64,000 nucleotides of DNA from Blautia faecicola (lineage in GTDB: Bacteria > Bacillota > Clostridia > Lachnospirales > Lachnospiraceae): assembly GCF_004123145.1 (NCBI RefSeq), contig NZ_SDKC01000001.1, positions 1,011,501 to 1,075,500 on the forward strand, read 5' to 3'. Below are positions 1-9,562 of the stretch, piece by piece (the first letter of the stretch is position 1; every line of letters begins with the position of its first letter). The notes under the pieces are model-generated. The model was not told the DNA's origin. It ran no database searches and saw only the letters and a program-made list of their open reading frames with translations. A program made the position numbers and the translations under genes.

Positions 1-614
1 CAGGCGGGGAGATACCTAAAACCAGTGATTCCGAGACGATAACGGTAGGCGGACTCGATCAGGTGGAAACCGCGTGTCTGGCACCATTTTCCTATGTGGC
101 GCTGGGACATATTCACCGTCCGCAGTCGATGGGAAGAGAGAGCATCCGTTACTGCGGATCGATGTTAAAATATTCGGTCAGTGAGTGGGCACAGGAAAAA
201 TCGGTGACGGAAGTGATCCTGGAAGCGCCGGGACAGGAACCGGTCATCCGGCTGCATCCGCTGAAACCATTGCGCGAGGTATGTGTGATCCGGGGAACCC
301 TCGAAGAAATCCTGGAAGCCAACAAAGACCGCGTCAGTGAGGATTATGTCAGTATCGTTCTGACGGATGAACAGGAACTGTATCAGCCGAAGGAACAGCT
401 GGAGCGGATCTTTACGCATATTCTGGAAGTGCGTACGGAGAGAAACTGGAAACTTGCGAAAGAATGGGAGGACGGACAGGAAGAGGAGACACAGACAGAT
501 CCGAAGCTGGTCTTTGAACAGTTCTTCTCCCAGATCCAGGGGCGGCAGCTGCTTGAGGAAGAGGCAGAAGTGCTTGAAGAAGTATTTGCGAAAGTCAGGG
601 AGGATGAAGGATGA
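1..614 (+). CDS. sbcD: Exonuclease SbcD, C-terminal part
   Basis: The reading frame is open from the left edge (codons begin at base 3) to TGA at 612-614, so only the C-terminal ~200 residues are present. The segment with VALGHIHRPQ is the last metal-binding signature (GHxH) of the SbcD/Mre11 calcineurin-like phosphoesterase domain. The following region, with CGSMLKYS, matches the end of the catalytic domain leading into the capping domain. SbcD is the nuclease subunit of the SbcCD complex, which opens hairpins and processes double-strand ends. The stop overlaps the start of sbcC (ATGA at 611-614), indicating translational coupling. The catalytic N-terminus lies outside the window. Identity is very likely from the motif and from the sbcC neighbour. 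Confidence 0.93.
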   Translation, partial: GGEIPKTSDSETITVGGLDQVETACLAPFSYVALGHIHRPQSMGRESIRYCGSMLKYSVSEWAQEKSVTEVILEAPGQEPVIRLHPLKPLREVCVIRGTLEEILEANKDRVSEDYVSIVLTDEQELYQPKEQLERIFTHILEVRTERNWKLAKEWEDGQEEETQTDPKLVFEQFFSQIQGRQLLEEEAEVLEEVFAKVREDEG

Positions 615-3322
615 GACCGATGATACTGACGATGTCCGCATTTGGCTCCTATGCGGACTGTGTGACGATAGATTTCGGACAGGTACAGCAGGGCGTATTT
701 CTGATCACCGGGGATACCGGGGCAGGTAAGACAACGATCTTTGACGGAATCACCTATGCACTGTACGGACAGACCAGTGGAGGACGGAGAGACGGAACCA
801 TGATGCGCAGCCAGTATGCGCCGAGCGGGACAAAAACGTACGTGGATCTGACATTTTCCACCGGCGGACAGGTCTGGCGGGTGCTTCGAAGTCCGGAATA
901 CGAGCGGGAGAGCAAACGGCGGAACAAAGACGGCGAGCGGACGATGACAAAGGAGCGGGGCAGTGTGGAACTGTACCAGCCAGACGGCAGTCTGTATCCG
1001 GGAACCAGACAGGAGGTTAATCGAAAACTGGTGGAGATCCTCGGGGTGGATGCCAGACAGTTTATGCAGATCGCGATGATCGCGCAGGGGGATTTTCTGC
1101 GGCTGCTGCTGGCAAAGTCCGATGAACGAAAAGAAATTTTTTCCCGGATCTTTGACACCCGGATCTTCGGTCGTGTGCAGGAAGAACTGAAAAACAGAAG
1201 CAAACGGTGTTACGGCGAACTGGAAGACAACCGGAAGTTGTGTCTGCGGGAAATAGAACAGTTGGAAGTTTCAGAAAGTACGGCGCAGGAAAAGGAAGAA
1301 CTTCTGAGAACCGGGCAGAAAGAACCGGATCTGGAGGCAGTGCTTGCCTTTGCCGAGCGTTTACTGGAAGAAGAGAAAGCGCAGTATGAACAGAGCCAAA
1401 AAGAGATGAAAAAAACAACTGCGGTGCTGGAAAAACTGAATCAGCGCTACAGTGTGGAAAAAGAGCGGGCGCAGAGTTTTGCGAAACTTGCGCAGCTGGA
1501 AAAACGGCTCGGCGTACTGGAAGCGGAGAGAGAGGAGAAAGATCAGGAAAAAGAACGAATCGGTGCTGCAAAACGGGCGGCAAAAGTAGAGACGGTCTAT
1601 GCAGGCTACCGTGAGGCGGCGGAGAGCAGAAAACGGGCCAAGATGCAGGAAAAACAGCTGGAAGGATGGCTGGAGGAACGGAAAGCGGAAACCGGAAAAC
1701 TGAAAGAGAAAGAGGAAACCTGGAGCAGCTATGTAAAGAAACTGGAAGAAAAAGAGGTGCCGGTTCTCGAACGGCTGCGACAGGCACTCGAACAGTATGG
1801 ACAGCTCCAGAGTCATCTGAAAGAGGCAGAACGTCTGGAAAAACACAGACAGCAGGAGGCGGACCGTTACCAGAGGGCAGATCGCGCTTACCGGCAGCAG
1901 GCAGAACGCTACGAGGCACTGTATCAGGAATATCTTGCCGGACAGGCGGGGATTCTTGCCGCACAGCTGAAAGAGAATGCCCCGTGTCCTGTCTGCGGCT
2001 CGCTGCACCACCCTTCCCCCGCGAAACGGCCTTTGGCAAATCTGAGCCAGGAACTGGTGGAAAAGGAGCGGGAACGCCGGAATCAGGCGGAAAATGACCG
2101 GGAAGCGTGCAGACAGAAGTACCAGGAGACAGAAAATCGCTATCAGCAGGAAATGGCGGTTATCCGGGAACAGCAGATGCGCCTGTTGCAGAGGGAACAG
2201 AACGAAGAAGAAAGCCTGGAAGTGATGAAAAACCGCTGGGAAGAATGGGAAGAGAAAGCCAGGAAACGACTGAAAGACGGGGAAGAAAAACTCCAGGTTT
2301 CAAAAAAAGAATTGGATCGAGCCACGCAGAGCCTGCAAAAGTTTTTACAGGAAGAGAACCGGAAAAAAGGGCAGCTCGAAGAGGTACAGCGACAGTGTGA
2401 GATTTTCAAAGAGCAGGAAAAAGAAAAACGGACAGCTTATGAAGCGATGCGAAGCGAGCAGCAGTTTGAGACGGAAGAGGATTTTCAGAACGCATGCATG
2501 AAACCTGCAGAGCTGGAGCGCCGGGAAAAAGCGCTGGAAGCCTATGAAGAACAGCTCAGACAGAGCCGCCAGGAAGTGAACTGGCTGAGACAGCAGCTGA
2601 AAGGAAAAGAAACACCGGATCTTGCACAGACGGAAAGTGAGCTGAAAGAGCAAAAAGAACAGCAGCGGATGCAGGAGAGAGAACTCCGAAAACTGTACAG
2701 CCGCAGAGAGACGAATCAGCAGGCGGCCCGGAAGCTGCAACAGCTGACAAAGGAGAGGGAAGAACTGCGAAAACGGTATCAGGTGTTGAATACGCTCAGC
2801 CGTACCGCAAACGGCAGTCTCGCCGGTACAGCAAAGATTGATCTCGAATCGTATATGCAGCGGCAGTATTTTCAACAGATGATCCGCTGTGCGAACCGTC
2901 ATCTGGAACGGATGGCAGCCGGACAGTTTTTGTTAAAATGCAGGAGCCTGGAAAACCTCTCTACTCAGGGAAATGCCGGGCTGGATCTCGATGTGTACAG
3001 CCTGATCACCGGAAAGGTGCGGGATGTCAAGACACTGTCCGGCGGGGAATCCTTCATGGCGGCACTGGCGCTGGCACTCGGGATGACGGATGTGATCACA
3101 CAGGCTGTGGGAGCCGTCCACATCGATACGTTATTTATTGATGAGGGATTTGGCTCGCTCGATGAAAATGCGAGAGAACAGGCAATCCGCATCCTGCAGG
3201 GACTTTCCGGCGGCAGCCGCCTGGTGGGAATCATTTCCCATGTGACAGAGCTGAAAGAACAAATCGAGCAAAAACTGGTGGTGACAAAAGGAAAATCCGG
3301 CAGTAAAGTCGAGTGGAAATAA
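611..3322 (+). CDS. sbcC: Exonuclease SbcC (SMC-like ATPase)
   Basis: This 903-residue protein has the Rad50/SbcC architecture. An N-terminal ATPase lobe carries Walker A GDTGAGKTT at residues 34-42. A very long, Glu/Lys/Gln-rich coiled coil follows, interrupted near residue 458 by the zinc hook CPVC. The C-terminal lobe has the ABC signature LSGGES (about residue 809) and Walker B DTLFIDEGFGSLD (about 839-851). It is the ATPase and tethering subunit of the SbcCD nuclease acting on DNA ends and hairpins in the cytoplasm. The start is fixed by the ATGA overlap with sbcD. Length is slightly below the ~1000 residues usual for the family, mostly because of a shorter coil. The giant palindromes at 39 kb are the kind of structure this enzyme cuts. 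Confidence 0.96.
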   Translation: MRPMILTMSAFGSYADCVTIDFGQVQQGVFLITGDTGAGKTTIFDGITYALYGQTSGGRRDGTMMRSQYAPSGTKTYVDLTFSTGGQVWRVLRSPEYERESKRRNKDGERTMTKERGSVELYQPDGSLYPGTRQEVNRKLVEILGVDARQFMQIAMIAQGDFLRLLLAKSDERKEIFSRIFDTRIFGRVQEELKNRSKRCYGELEDNRKLCLREIEQLEVSESTAQEKEELLRTGQKEPDLEAVLAFAERLLEEEKAQYEQSQKEMKKTTAVLEKLNQRYSVEKERAQSFAKLAQLEKRLGVLEAEREEKDQEKERIGAAKRAAKVETVYAGYREAAESRKRAKMQEKQLEGWLEERKAETGKLKEKEETWSSYVKKLEEKEVPVLERLRQALEQYGQLQSHLKEAERLEKHRQQEADRYQRADRAYRQQAERYEALYQEYLAGQAGILAAQLKENAPCPVCGSLHHPSPAKRPLANLSQELVEKERERRNQAENDREACRQKYQETENRYQQEMAVIREQQMRLLQREQNEEESLEVMKNRWEEWEEKARKRLKDGEEKLQVSKKELDRATQSLQKFLQEENRKKGQLEEVQRQCEIFKEQEKEKRTAYEAMRSEQQFETEEDFQNACMKPAELERREKALEAYEEQLRQSRQEVNWLRQQLKGKETPDLAQTESELKEQKEQQRMQERELRKLYSRRETNQQAARKLQQLTKEREELRKRYQVLNTLSRTANGSLAGTAKIDLESYMQRQYFQQMIRCANRHLERMAAGQFLLKCRSLENLSTQGNAGLDLDVYSLITGKVRDVKTLSGGESFMAALALALGMTDVITQAVGAVHIDTLFIDEGFGSLDENAREQAIRILQGLSGGSRLVGIISHVTELKEQIEQKLVVTKGKSGSKVEWK

Positions 3323-3335
3323 GAAAAAGACCTAT

Positions 3336-3377
3336 GCAGACCGCAAAATTTGTGGTACTGTTTTTAATATGGTCTGC
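3336..3377 (+). terminator. Possible terminator after sbcDC
   Basis: Two nested inverted repeats follow the sbcC stop: GCAGACC (3336-3342) with GGTCTGC (3371-3377), and an inner ACCGCAAA/TTTGTGGT hairpin (3340-3356) followed by a run of five T. The small inner loop makes it a weak intrinsic terminator, so the call is tentative. Confidence 0.35.
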
Positions 3378-3418
3378 AAAGACAAAAAGTAGTTATACAG
3401 CAGAAAGGGGTAAGAATC

Positions 3419-4789
3419 ATGAGACAGTATCATGAGACAGAAAAAAATGAGATCCAGAAACTGGCAAAGATGTACCGGGAATTTCTGGATGCAGGAAAAA
3501 CAGAACGGGAATGCAGCAGTAATATCTGCAGAATCGCAAAAGAAAATGGTTTTGAAAATCTGGAGGATGTGATCCGTGAAGGAAAACAGCTGAAAGCCGG
3601 AGATAAAATTTACGCAGAAAATATGAAAAAATCCGTGATCATGATGGAGATCGGAACAGATGATATCGAAAACGGTATGCTCCTGATCGGTTCCCATATC
3701 GATTCTCCGCGTCTGGATATCAAACAGAACCCGTTGTATGAAAACGGTGGTATGGCATATCTGGATACCCATTATTACGGCGGAATCAAAAAATATCAGT
3801 GGGTAGCTTCTCCGATGGCGATCCACGGTGTGATCGTAAAAACAGACGGAACGACCGTGCAGGTAAATATCGGTGAGAAACCGGAAGATCCGGTTGTCGG
3901 TGTGACCGATATTCTGGTACACCTGTCCGCAAAACAGATGGAGAAAAAAGGAAGCGTTGTTATCGAAGGCGAGGATCTGGATCTTCTGGTAGGCAGCCAG
4001 CCGATCGATAAAAAAGAAGGCGAAAAAGAGGAAAATCCGGTGAAAGCCTATGTGCTGCAGCTGTTAAAAGAACAGTACGGTATCGAGGAAAAAGATTTTG
4101 TGTCCGCAGAACTGGAAGTTGTACCGGCAGGAGCGGCAAGAGATTTCGGTCTGGACAACAGCATGATCATGGCTTACGGACAGGATGACAGAATCTGTGC
4201 CTTTACCTCTCTGATGGGATTCTTACACAGTAAACCATCCGCAAAGACAAAAGTATGCCTGTTTGTGGATAAAGAAGAGATCGGAAGCGTCGGAGCAACC
4301 GGTATGCATGCGCATTTCCTGGAAAATACCGTTGCAGAAGTGATCAACAGCCTGGGTGCATATTCAGACCTGAAACTGCGTCGTGCCCTGAAAAACTCCA
4401 AGATGCTGTCCGCAGATGTCAATGCCGGATACGATCCGCTGTATGCCGAAGTATTTGAAAAAAATAACTCCGCATATGTGGGAAAAGGTGCAGCCATCAG
4501 CAAATACACCGGTTCCAGAGGAAAGAGCGGTTCCAACGATGCCAGTGCAGAATATCTGGGAAGCCTGCGAAAAACCTTTGACGATGCCAATGTTGCATAT
4601 CAGACCGCAGAACTTGGAAGAATCGATGCGGGCGGCGGCGGAACGATCGCTTACATCCCGGCAGCTTACGGTATGGATGTGATCGATATCGGTGTGCCGA
4701 TCCTGAACATGCATGCGCCGTATGAGGTAAGTTCTAAGGCGGATGTATACGAGACAACCAAATGCTACAAGGCATTTTATGAGATGTAA
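3419..4789 (+). CDS. M18 family aminopeptidase
   Basis: The 456-residue protein belongs to the M18 metallopeptidases (aspartyl-aminopeptidase / aminopeptidase I family), cytosolic di-zinc enzymes that remove N-terminal residues from peptides. Visible signatures are IGSHIDSPRLD (metal His and Asp), the central DKEEIGS.GATGM block with the catalytic and metal Glu pair, and the C-terminal HAPYEVSSKADVYET block with the last His ligand. Its length is typical for the clostridial members. An AGAAAGGGG ribosome binding site lies just before the ATG at 3419. It stands alone between sbcC and the HelD-type helicase, which follow in the same direction. Substrate preference (acidic or other residues) cannot be read from the sequence. 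Confidence 0.92.
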   Translation: MRQYHETEKNEIQKLAKMYREFLDAGKTERECSSNICRIAKENGFENLEDVIREGKQLKAGDKIYAENMKKSVIMMEIGTDDIENGMLLIGSHIDSPRLDIKQNPLYENGGMAYLDTHYYGGIKKYQWVASPMAIHGVIVKTDGTTVQVNIGEKPEDPVVGVTDILVHLSAKQMEKKGSVVIEGEDLDLLVGSQPIDKKEGEKEENPVKAYVLQLLKEQYGIEEKDFVSAELEVVPAGAARDFGLDNSMIMAYGQDDRICAFTSLMGFLHSKPSAKTKVCLFVDKEEIGSVGATGMHAHFLENTVAEVINSLGAYSDLKLRRALKNSKMLSADVNAGYDPLYAEVFEKNNSAYVGKGAAISKYTGSRGKSGSNDASAEYLGSLRKTFDDANVAYQTAELGRIDAGGGGTIAYIPAAYGMDVIDIGVPILNMHAPYEVSSKADVYETTKCYKAFYEM

Positions 4790-4823
4790 AGAAATAAAGA
4801 AGAAATAAAAAAAGATATAAAAC

Positions 4824-4865
4824 AGAGGCTGTGGTGCGTGCCGGAAAGACCGTACAACAGCCTCT
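4824..4865 (+). terminator. Hairpin after the aminopeptidase gene
   Basis: AGAGGCTGT (4824-4832) pairs with ACAGCCTCT (4857-4865), a 9-bp perfect stem with a 24-nt loop. No strong T run follows, so it may be a weak terminator or part of the leader of the next gene. It overlaps the extended open frame upstream of the helicase ATG, which argues for the start at 4886. Confidence 0.4.
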
Positions 4866-4885
4866 TGTGTAAAAGGAAGAGGAAG

Positions 4886-6931
4886 ATGACAGACCAAACT
4901 GCTTACTTAAATCTGGTACTAGAAAAACTGAACGAACGAATCGTAAAGCTGAATCTGTCCCTGCAAGAAGGGGCAAAAGAAGTGGAAGATATGCACGAAT
5001 ATTACTGGGAAAACTATACGGAGATGGACCAGTACGGATATGAGGATTATGATAATCAGCAGGCCCTGTTGAATCAGCTGAACACAAACCAGCAGCAGAT
5101 GCATCTGAAGCACCGGTTTCAGAAAATGCTGGATTCCCCTTTCTTTGGAAGAGTGGATTTTTGCTATGACGGAGAGGACGAGGCGGAAAGCTTTTATATC
5201 GGCATCGGAAACTTCGCCGAGAGAACCGGACAGACGCCTCTGGTCTACGACTGGCGGGCACCGGTCAGCGGTCTGTTTTACGATTTTGACCGGGGAGAAG
5301 CCTGGTATGAGGCGCCGGGCGGACGTATGGACGGGGAAATCGTCTCCAAATGGCAATATAAGATCAAAAACGGGAAGATGGTGTACGCTTTCGAGAGTGA
5401 TGTGAAGATCGATGATGACATCCTGAAAGCGGAGCTGGGTGCGAACGGGGATGTTCAGCTGAAAAATATCGTGCGCACGATCCAGAAGGAACAGAATGCG
5501 ATCATCCGCAATACGAGCGACCGGATCCTGGTGATCCAGGGAGCGGCGGGAAGCGGAAAGACTTCGGTGGCACTTCATCGGATTGCGTATCTTTTATATC
5601 ATGACCGGAAAAACCTGAAATCCTCGAATATTCTGATTTTATCGCCGAATGGTGTATTTTCGGATTATATTTCACATATTTTACCGGAACTCGGGGAAGA
5701 AAATATTCAGGAGATGAGTTTTGATCTCTTTGCCTACCGGGAACTGAAAGATGTGGCGCCGGACTGCGAAGACCGGTATGATATGATTGAGCGGAATCTT
5801 GTGCATCCCAAGGAACGGGGACGGTACTGGGAAAAACAGTCTCCGGATTTCCTGAATCAGATGGAAGGATACCTGATGGAGCTGGAAGACAGCCTGATGG
5901 ATATCCGGGATTTCACCTATCGAAACTATGAGATCAAAGCATCCCGGATCCTGACGCTGTTTTACACCCGTTTTCTGGAGATTCCGCTGTTATCCCGGAT
6001 GGATGCGGTGCGGGAGTATGTGGTGGATGATTATGAGACACTTGCCGGACGGGATCTGAACGAGGAAGAGCAGCAGTATTTTTACGATCAGTTCATGGCG
6101 ATGTATGAGACGAGAGATATCTATGTACTCTACAGCCGTTTTCTCGAATCCATCGGGATGCGTCCGCTTCCACGGGTGTGGTATGAGAAACGGATGCTGC
6201 GGTATGAGGATGTCTACCCGGTACTCTATCTGAAATACCGGCTGGTGCAGCCAGCAAAACGGGCGGGCGTCAAGCATCTGGTGATCGATGAGATGCAGGA
6301 TTATACCCCGATGCAGTACCAGATCCTGGCAATGCTGTTTCCGTGTAAGATGACAATTCTCGGAGATAAGGCGCAGACGATGGATGAAAAACAGCAGGAT
6401 GTGCTGAAGTTTTTACCGGGGATTCTGGGAAAGAAACTTCGAAAGATCGTGATGAACAAAAGTTACCGGAATACGGTGGAGATCGCCAAGTATGCGGCGG
6501 AACTTGCCGGAATTACCGATCTGGAGCTGTTTGAACGTCACGGAAAACCGGTCGTGGAAGAAGTGTTTTGGAAGCCGGAGAAAGCGGTGGAAAAAATCGC
6601 GGAGCACCTGCGGGTGCAGCCGGATGGCTATGAAACTGCCGCAGTGCTCACCATGACGGATCAGGAAGCCTGGGAGCTGGCAAAAGCCCTGAAAGAGCGG
6701 CTGGGAGAGGATTCGGTTACCTATATGAACAAAGACAGCTCCCGTTTCAAAAAGGGCATCACAGTGACAACGTTCTATCTCGCGAAAGGACTGGAATTTG
6801 ATCAGGTATTTACCGTCTGGGGACGGCAGCCGGAGGACGCACTGATCCGGCAGGCGAAATATATCTGCGCGACGAGGGCACTGCATGAGCTGTATATGTA
6901 TCAGATTGCGTCAGGAGAAAAACAGGTATAA
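4886..6931 (+). CDS. HelD-type UvrD/Rep-like helicase
   Basis: The 681-residue protein is a superfamily 1 ATPase of the HelD type. The N-terminal ~200 residues are predicted helical and charged, as in the arm that HelD inserts into RNA polymerase. Walker A GAAGSGKTS lies at about residues 219-227, a DEMQD Walker B about 190 residues later, and UvrD-like C-terminal motifs (ITVTTFYLAKGLEFDQV) follow. In Gram-positives HelD dissociates stalled RNA polymerase complexes using ATP. I chose ATG 4886 because GGAAGAGG precedes it; the frame is open back to 4838 but that start lies inside a hairpin. Terminal helicase motif VI looks reduced, as is common in this group. HelD versus another UvrD-like helicase is the remaining uncertainty. 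Confidence 0.85.
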   Translation: MTDQTAYLNLVLEKLNERIVKLNLSLQEGAKEVEDMHEYYWENYTEMDQYGYEDYDNQQALLNQLNTNQQQMHLKHRFQKMLDSPFFGRVDFCYDGEDEAESFYIGIGNFAERTGQTPLVYDWRAPVSGLFYDFDRGEAWYEAPGGRMDGEIVSKWQYKIKNGKMVYAFESDVKIDDDILKAELGANGDVQLKNIVRTIQKEQNAIIRNTSDRILVIQGAAGSGKTSVALHRIAYLLYHDRKNLKSSNILILSPNGVFSDYISHILPELGEENIQEMSFDLFAYRELKDVAPDCEDRYDMIERNLVHPKERGRYWEKQSPDFLNQMEGYLMELEDSLMDIRDFTYRNYEIKASRILTLFYTRFLEIPLLSRMDAVREYVVDDYETLAGRDLNEEEQQYFYDQFMAMYETRDIYVLYSRFLESIGMRPLPRVWYEKRMLRYEDVYPVLYLKYRLVQPAKRAGVKHLVIDEMQDYTPMQYQILAMLFPCKMTILGDKAQTMDEKQQDVLKFLPGILGKKLRKIVMNKSYRNTVEIAKYAAELAGITDLELFERHGKPVVEEVFWKPEKAVEKIAEHLRVQPDGYETAAVLTMTDQEAWELAKALKERLGEDSVTYMNKDSSRFKKGITVTTFYLAKGLEFDQVFTVWGRQPEDALIRQAKYICATRALHELYMYQIASGEKQV

Positions 6932-6935
6932 AGAA

Positions 6936-6978
6936 AAAGGATATCACAGCCAGAAAATTACTGGCAGAGATATCCTTT
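6936..6978. terminator. Bidirectional terminator between helD-like gene and niaR
   Basis: AAAGGATATC (6936-6945) pairs with GATATCCTTT (6969-6978), and the stem extends inward through GCCAG/CTGGC (6949-6953 with 6961-6965). It sits between the two converging genes and overlaps the last codons of niaR. Confidence 0.7.
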
Positions 6979-7464
6979 CTTTTCTAACTCCTGCCCGATC
7001 AGATCGAGTGTCTCATTGGAATCTGCGGAGACGGTGTGATAATGGTATCCGGAGGTAACATCTTTTAACGGGGTGGATTTGCCGCTTTTTAATTCTTCCA
7101 GAAAGATCTGTACATCTCTGCGGGAAGAGATATGCAGGGGTGCCTGGATCTGTCCGTAGATTTTATGGTGGACAAAGACATCCTCCGCGGTACCGCCAAG
7201 ATCCACGATGGTGCATAACTCATCGGCGATCTGCTCGCTGGTGTGAAAAACTTTGAAAATACGGGAGACACGAAGCGGTGCCTGGATCAGATAGCCGCGG
7301 TTGGTGGAAAGCACTTCATGTCCCTGCGCGCGAAGCAGAGCCATGTCCTGCACGATCACCTGACGGCTGACGCCAAAATGTTTTGCAAGTGCAGTCCCGG
7401 AAAGCGGTGTCTGCGTTCCGGATAAAAGTTGTAATAATTCCTGTCGGCGTTCGCTGCCTGTCAT
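6958..7464 (-). CDS. niaR: NiaR-like transcriptional repressor (HTH_11 + 3H domain)
   Basis: The 168-residue protein has an N-terminal winged helix (residues ~5-60, including LAKHFGVSRQVIVQDMALLRA) and a C-terminal 3H domain with the conserved His clusters VHHKIYG and YHYH. This is the architecture of NiaR/YrxA, the repressor that binds nicotinic acid (with a metal held by the His residues) and shuts off NAD salvage or synthesis genes in Firmicutes. No NAD biosynthesis gene is next to it here, so its targets must be elsewhere, or it controls only itself. GGAGGG precedes the start. The gene converges on the helicase gene and is divergent from the first ftsH. Confidence 0.87.
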   Translation of the reverse strand: MTGSERRQELLQLLSGTQTPLSGTALAKHFGVSRQVIVQDMALLRAQGHEVLSTNRGYLIQAPLRVSRIFKVFHTSEQIADELCTIVDLGGTAEDVFVHHKIYGQIQAPLHISSRRDVQIFLEELKSGKSTPLKDVTSGYHYHTVSADSNETLDLIGQELEKKGYLCQ

Positions 7465-7570
7465 GAGATCCCTCCTGTCGTAAACATTCTATAAAAGAGT
7501 ATATGCCAGAAAGAAAAGAATTTCCAGCCATATTTTATGAGAAATTTATAAAAATTTTCTGATAGTTTTC

Positions 7571-7598
7571 TTGCAGGAAGTATTTCCCAGGGTATAAA
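7571..7598 (+). promoter_or_regulatory. Sigma-A-type promoter of the first ftsH
   Basis: TTGCAG (7571-7576), a 16-bp spacer and TATAAA (7593-7598) lie about 28 bp before the start codon of the first ftsH gene. Confidence 0.5.
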
Positions 7599-7625
7599 AT
7601 AAAGCACATGAGAAAGGAGACGAAG

Positions 7626-9461
7626 ATGGATATGAATGAAATCAAGAATAATTCGCCCAAACGACCGGTGATCTTTTATTATGCGATCGCGCTGATCGTC
7701 CTGCTGGCTCTGAACTTTCTGCTGGTGCCTTGGATGAGTGAGCGAAGTGTAAAAGAGACCGGATATAACGAGTTCTTAAGCCAGGTCAGTGCCGGTAATG
7801 TAACTGAAGTAGAGGTACAGGAACAGAATGCTGTAATTTACTATAAAGTAAATGTAAACGGCAGGGAAGAGGTCTGCAAGACAGGAACTATGAATGACCC
7901 TGAGCTGGTAGATCGGCTGAATCAGGCGAATGTAAAGTTTGGTTCTGTGATTCCGCAGAAACAGTCCATGTTGGGTACCCTGATCTTCAGCTGGGTGATC
8001 CCGATCCTGATCTTTGTTCTGATCGGTAACTGGCTGTCCAAGAAAATGGCAAAGAGCATGGGCGGAGGTCCGGGCAGTATGATGTTCGGAAAGAGCAACG
8101 CCAAGATTTATGTAAAATCATCTACCGGTATCAAGTTCTCTGATGTGGCAGGTGAGGATGAAGCGAAAGAGCTGCTGACAGAGATCGTAGATTATCTGCA
8201 CCATCCGGAACGCTATCAGGATATCGGTGCACAGATGCCGAAGGGAGCGCTGCTGGTAGGTCCTCCCGGGACCGGTAAAACCCTGCTTGCAAAAGCAGTA
8301 GCCGGTGAGGCAAACGTACCGTTTTTCTCCATCTCCGGATCTGAGTTCGTGGAGATGTTCGTAGGTATGGGTGCCGCAAAAGTGCGTGACCTGTTCAAAC
8401 AGGCGAACGAAAAAGCACCGTGTATCGTATTTATCGATGAGATTGATACGATCGGTAAAAAGCGTGACGGCAATATCGGCGGCAACGATGAGAGAGAGCA
8501 GACACTGAACCAGCTGCTGACCGAGATGGATGGATTTGACGGTTCGAAAGGTGTTGTCATCCTGGCAGCGACCAACCGTCCGGATTCCCTGGATCCTGCC
8601 CTCCTTCGTCCGGGACGTTTTGACCGGAGAATCCCGGTGGAACTGCCAGATCTGCAGGGAAGAGAAGAGATCCTGAAGGTTCATGCAAAGAAGATCAAGA
8701 TTGCAGACAACGTAGATTTCAGCGCGATCGCGAAAGCGGCAGCAGGAGCTTCCGGTGCGGAACTTGCCAATATTGTCAATGAGGCAGCCCTCCGTGCGGT
8801 CAGAGATGGCAGAAGATTTGCCACGCAGGCAGATATGGAAGAGAGCATCGAAGTGGTTATCGCCGGTTATCAGAAGAAGAATCGCGTACTTTCCGAGAAG
8901 GAAAAACTGATCGTATCCTACCATGAGATCGGTCATGCGCTGGTAGCGGCAAAACAGACGAACTCCGCACCGGTACACAAGATCACGATTATCCCGAGGA
9001 CTTCCGGAGCACTTGGTTACACGATGCAGGTGGAAGACGGCGAACATTATCTGATGAACAAAGAAGAACTGGAAAACAAGATCGCGACCTTTACCGGTGG
9101 ACGTGCAGCGGAAGAACTGATCTTCCATTCGATCACGACCGGTGCTTCCAACGATATCGAGCAGGCAACCAAACTGGCAAGAGGCATGATCACACGTTAC
9201 GGTATGAGCGATGAGTTCGATATGGTAGCAATGGAAAATGTCAGCAACCAGTACCTGGGCGGCGATTCTTCTCTGACCTGTTCGTTCGAGACACAGACGC
9301 TGATCGACAAAAAAGTGGTCGAACTGGTAAGACAGCAGCATGAGAAAGCACTGCAGATTCTGCAGGACAATATCATGAAACTGCATGAGCTGGCAAAATA
9401 CCTGTATGAAAACGAAACCATCACCGGAGAAGAATTCATGCAGATTCTGGAAAGACAATAG
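7626..9461 (+). CDS. ftsH: FtsH-type AAA+ zinc metalloprotease (first paralog)
   Basis: This 611-residue membrane protease degrades misfolded or regulated membrane and cytosolic proteins. An N-terminal TM segment ([17 protein letters not shown]) precedes an extracytoplasmic domain and a second TM ([19 protein letters not shown]). The AAA+ module has Walker A GPPGTGKT (about residue 212), Walker [12 protein letters not shown] and the second-region RPGRFDRR arginine. The zinc site HEIGH starts near residue 433. Start 7626 was chosen because AAAGGAGA precedes it; an in-frame ATG at 7608 overlaps that site. It lacks the long acidic C-terminal tail of the second paralog at 16.5 kb, and its motif is HEIGH rather than HEVGH. 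Two FtsH copies 7 kb apart but not tandem suggest old duplication and specialisation. Confidence 0.93.
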   Translation: MDMNEIKNNSPKRPVIFYYAIALIVLLALNFLLVPWMSERSVKETGYNEFLSQVSAGNVTEVEVQEQNAVIYYKVNVNGREEVCKTGTMNDPELVDRLNQANVKFGSVIPQKQSMLGTLIFSWVIPILIFVLIGNWLSKKMAKSMGGGPGSMMFGKSNAKIYVKSSTGIKFSDVAGEDEAKELLTEIVDYLHHPERYQDIGAQMPKGALLVGPPGTGKTLLAKAVAGEANVPFFSISGSEFVEMFVGMGAAKVRDLFKQANEKAPCIVFIDEIDTIGKKRDGNIGGNDEREQTLNQLLTEMDGFDGSKGVVILAATNRPDSLDPALLRPGRFDRRIPVELPDLQGREEILKVHAKKIKIADNVDFSAIAKAAAGASGAELANIVNEAALRAVRDGRRFATQADMEESIEVVIAGYQKKNRVLSEKEKLIVSYHEIGHALVAAKQTNSAPVHKITIIPRTSGALGYTMQVEDGEHYLMNKEELENKIATFTGGRAAEELIFHSITTGASNDIEQATKLARGMITRYGMSDEFDMVAMENVSNQYLGGDSSLTCSFETQTLIDKKVVELVRQQHEKALQILQDNIMKLHELAKYLYENETITGEEFMQILERQ

Positions 9462-9512
9462 AAAAAGCCCTTTAATTCTTAAAAAAAATGTGGTAATATG
9501 AAGATTATATCA

Positions 9513-9538
9513 GAGCGTGTCTGGTTTCAGGCACGCTC
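9513..9538 (+). terminator. Hairpin between ftsH and glnS (terminator or glnS leader)
   Basis: GAGCGTGTCTG (9513-9523) pairs with CAGGCACGCTC (9528-9538) across a GTTT loop, with one G-T wobble; CCATTTTG follows. It is either the ftsH terminator or, because a possible extended -10 (TGGTAATAT) lies just upstream at 9491-9499, a hairpin at the very 5' end of the glnS mRNA. Confidence 0.55.
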
Positions 9539-9562
9539 CATTTTGAATTGAGGAGGAGCGTA

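Noticed and set aside
8118-9458. A long open frame antisense to the first ftsH gene
   Set aside because: It mirrors the codon structure of a highly conserved protease gene and has no ribosome binding site or recognisable domain.
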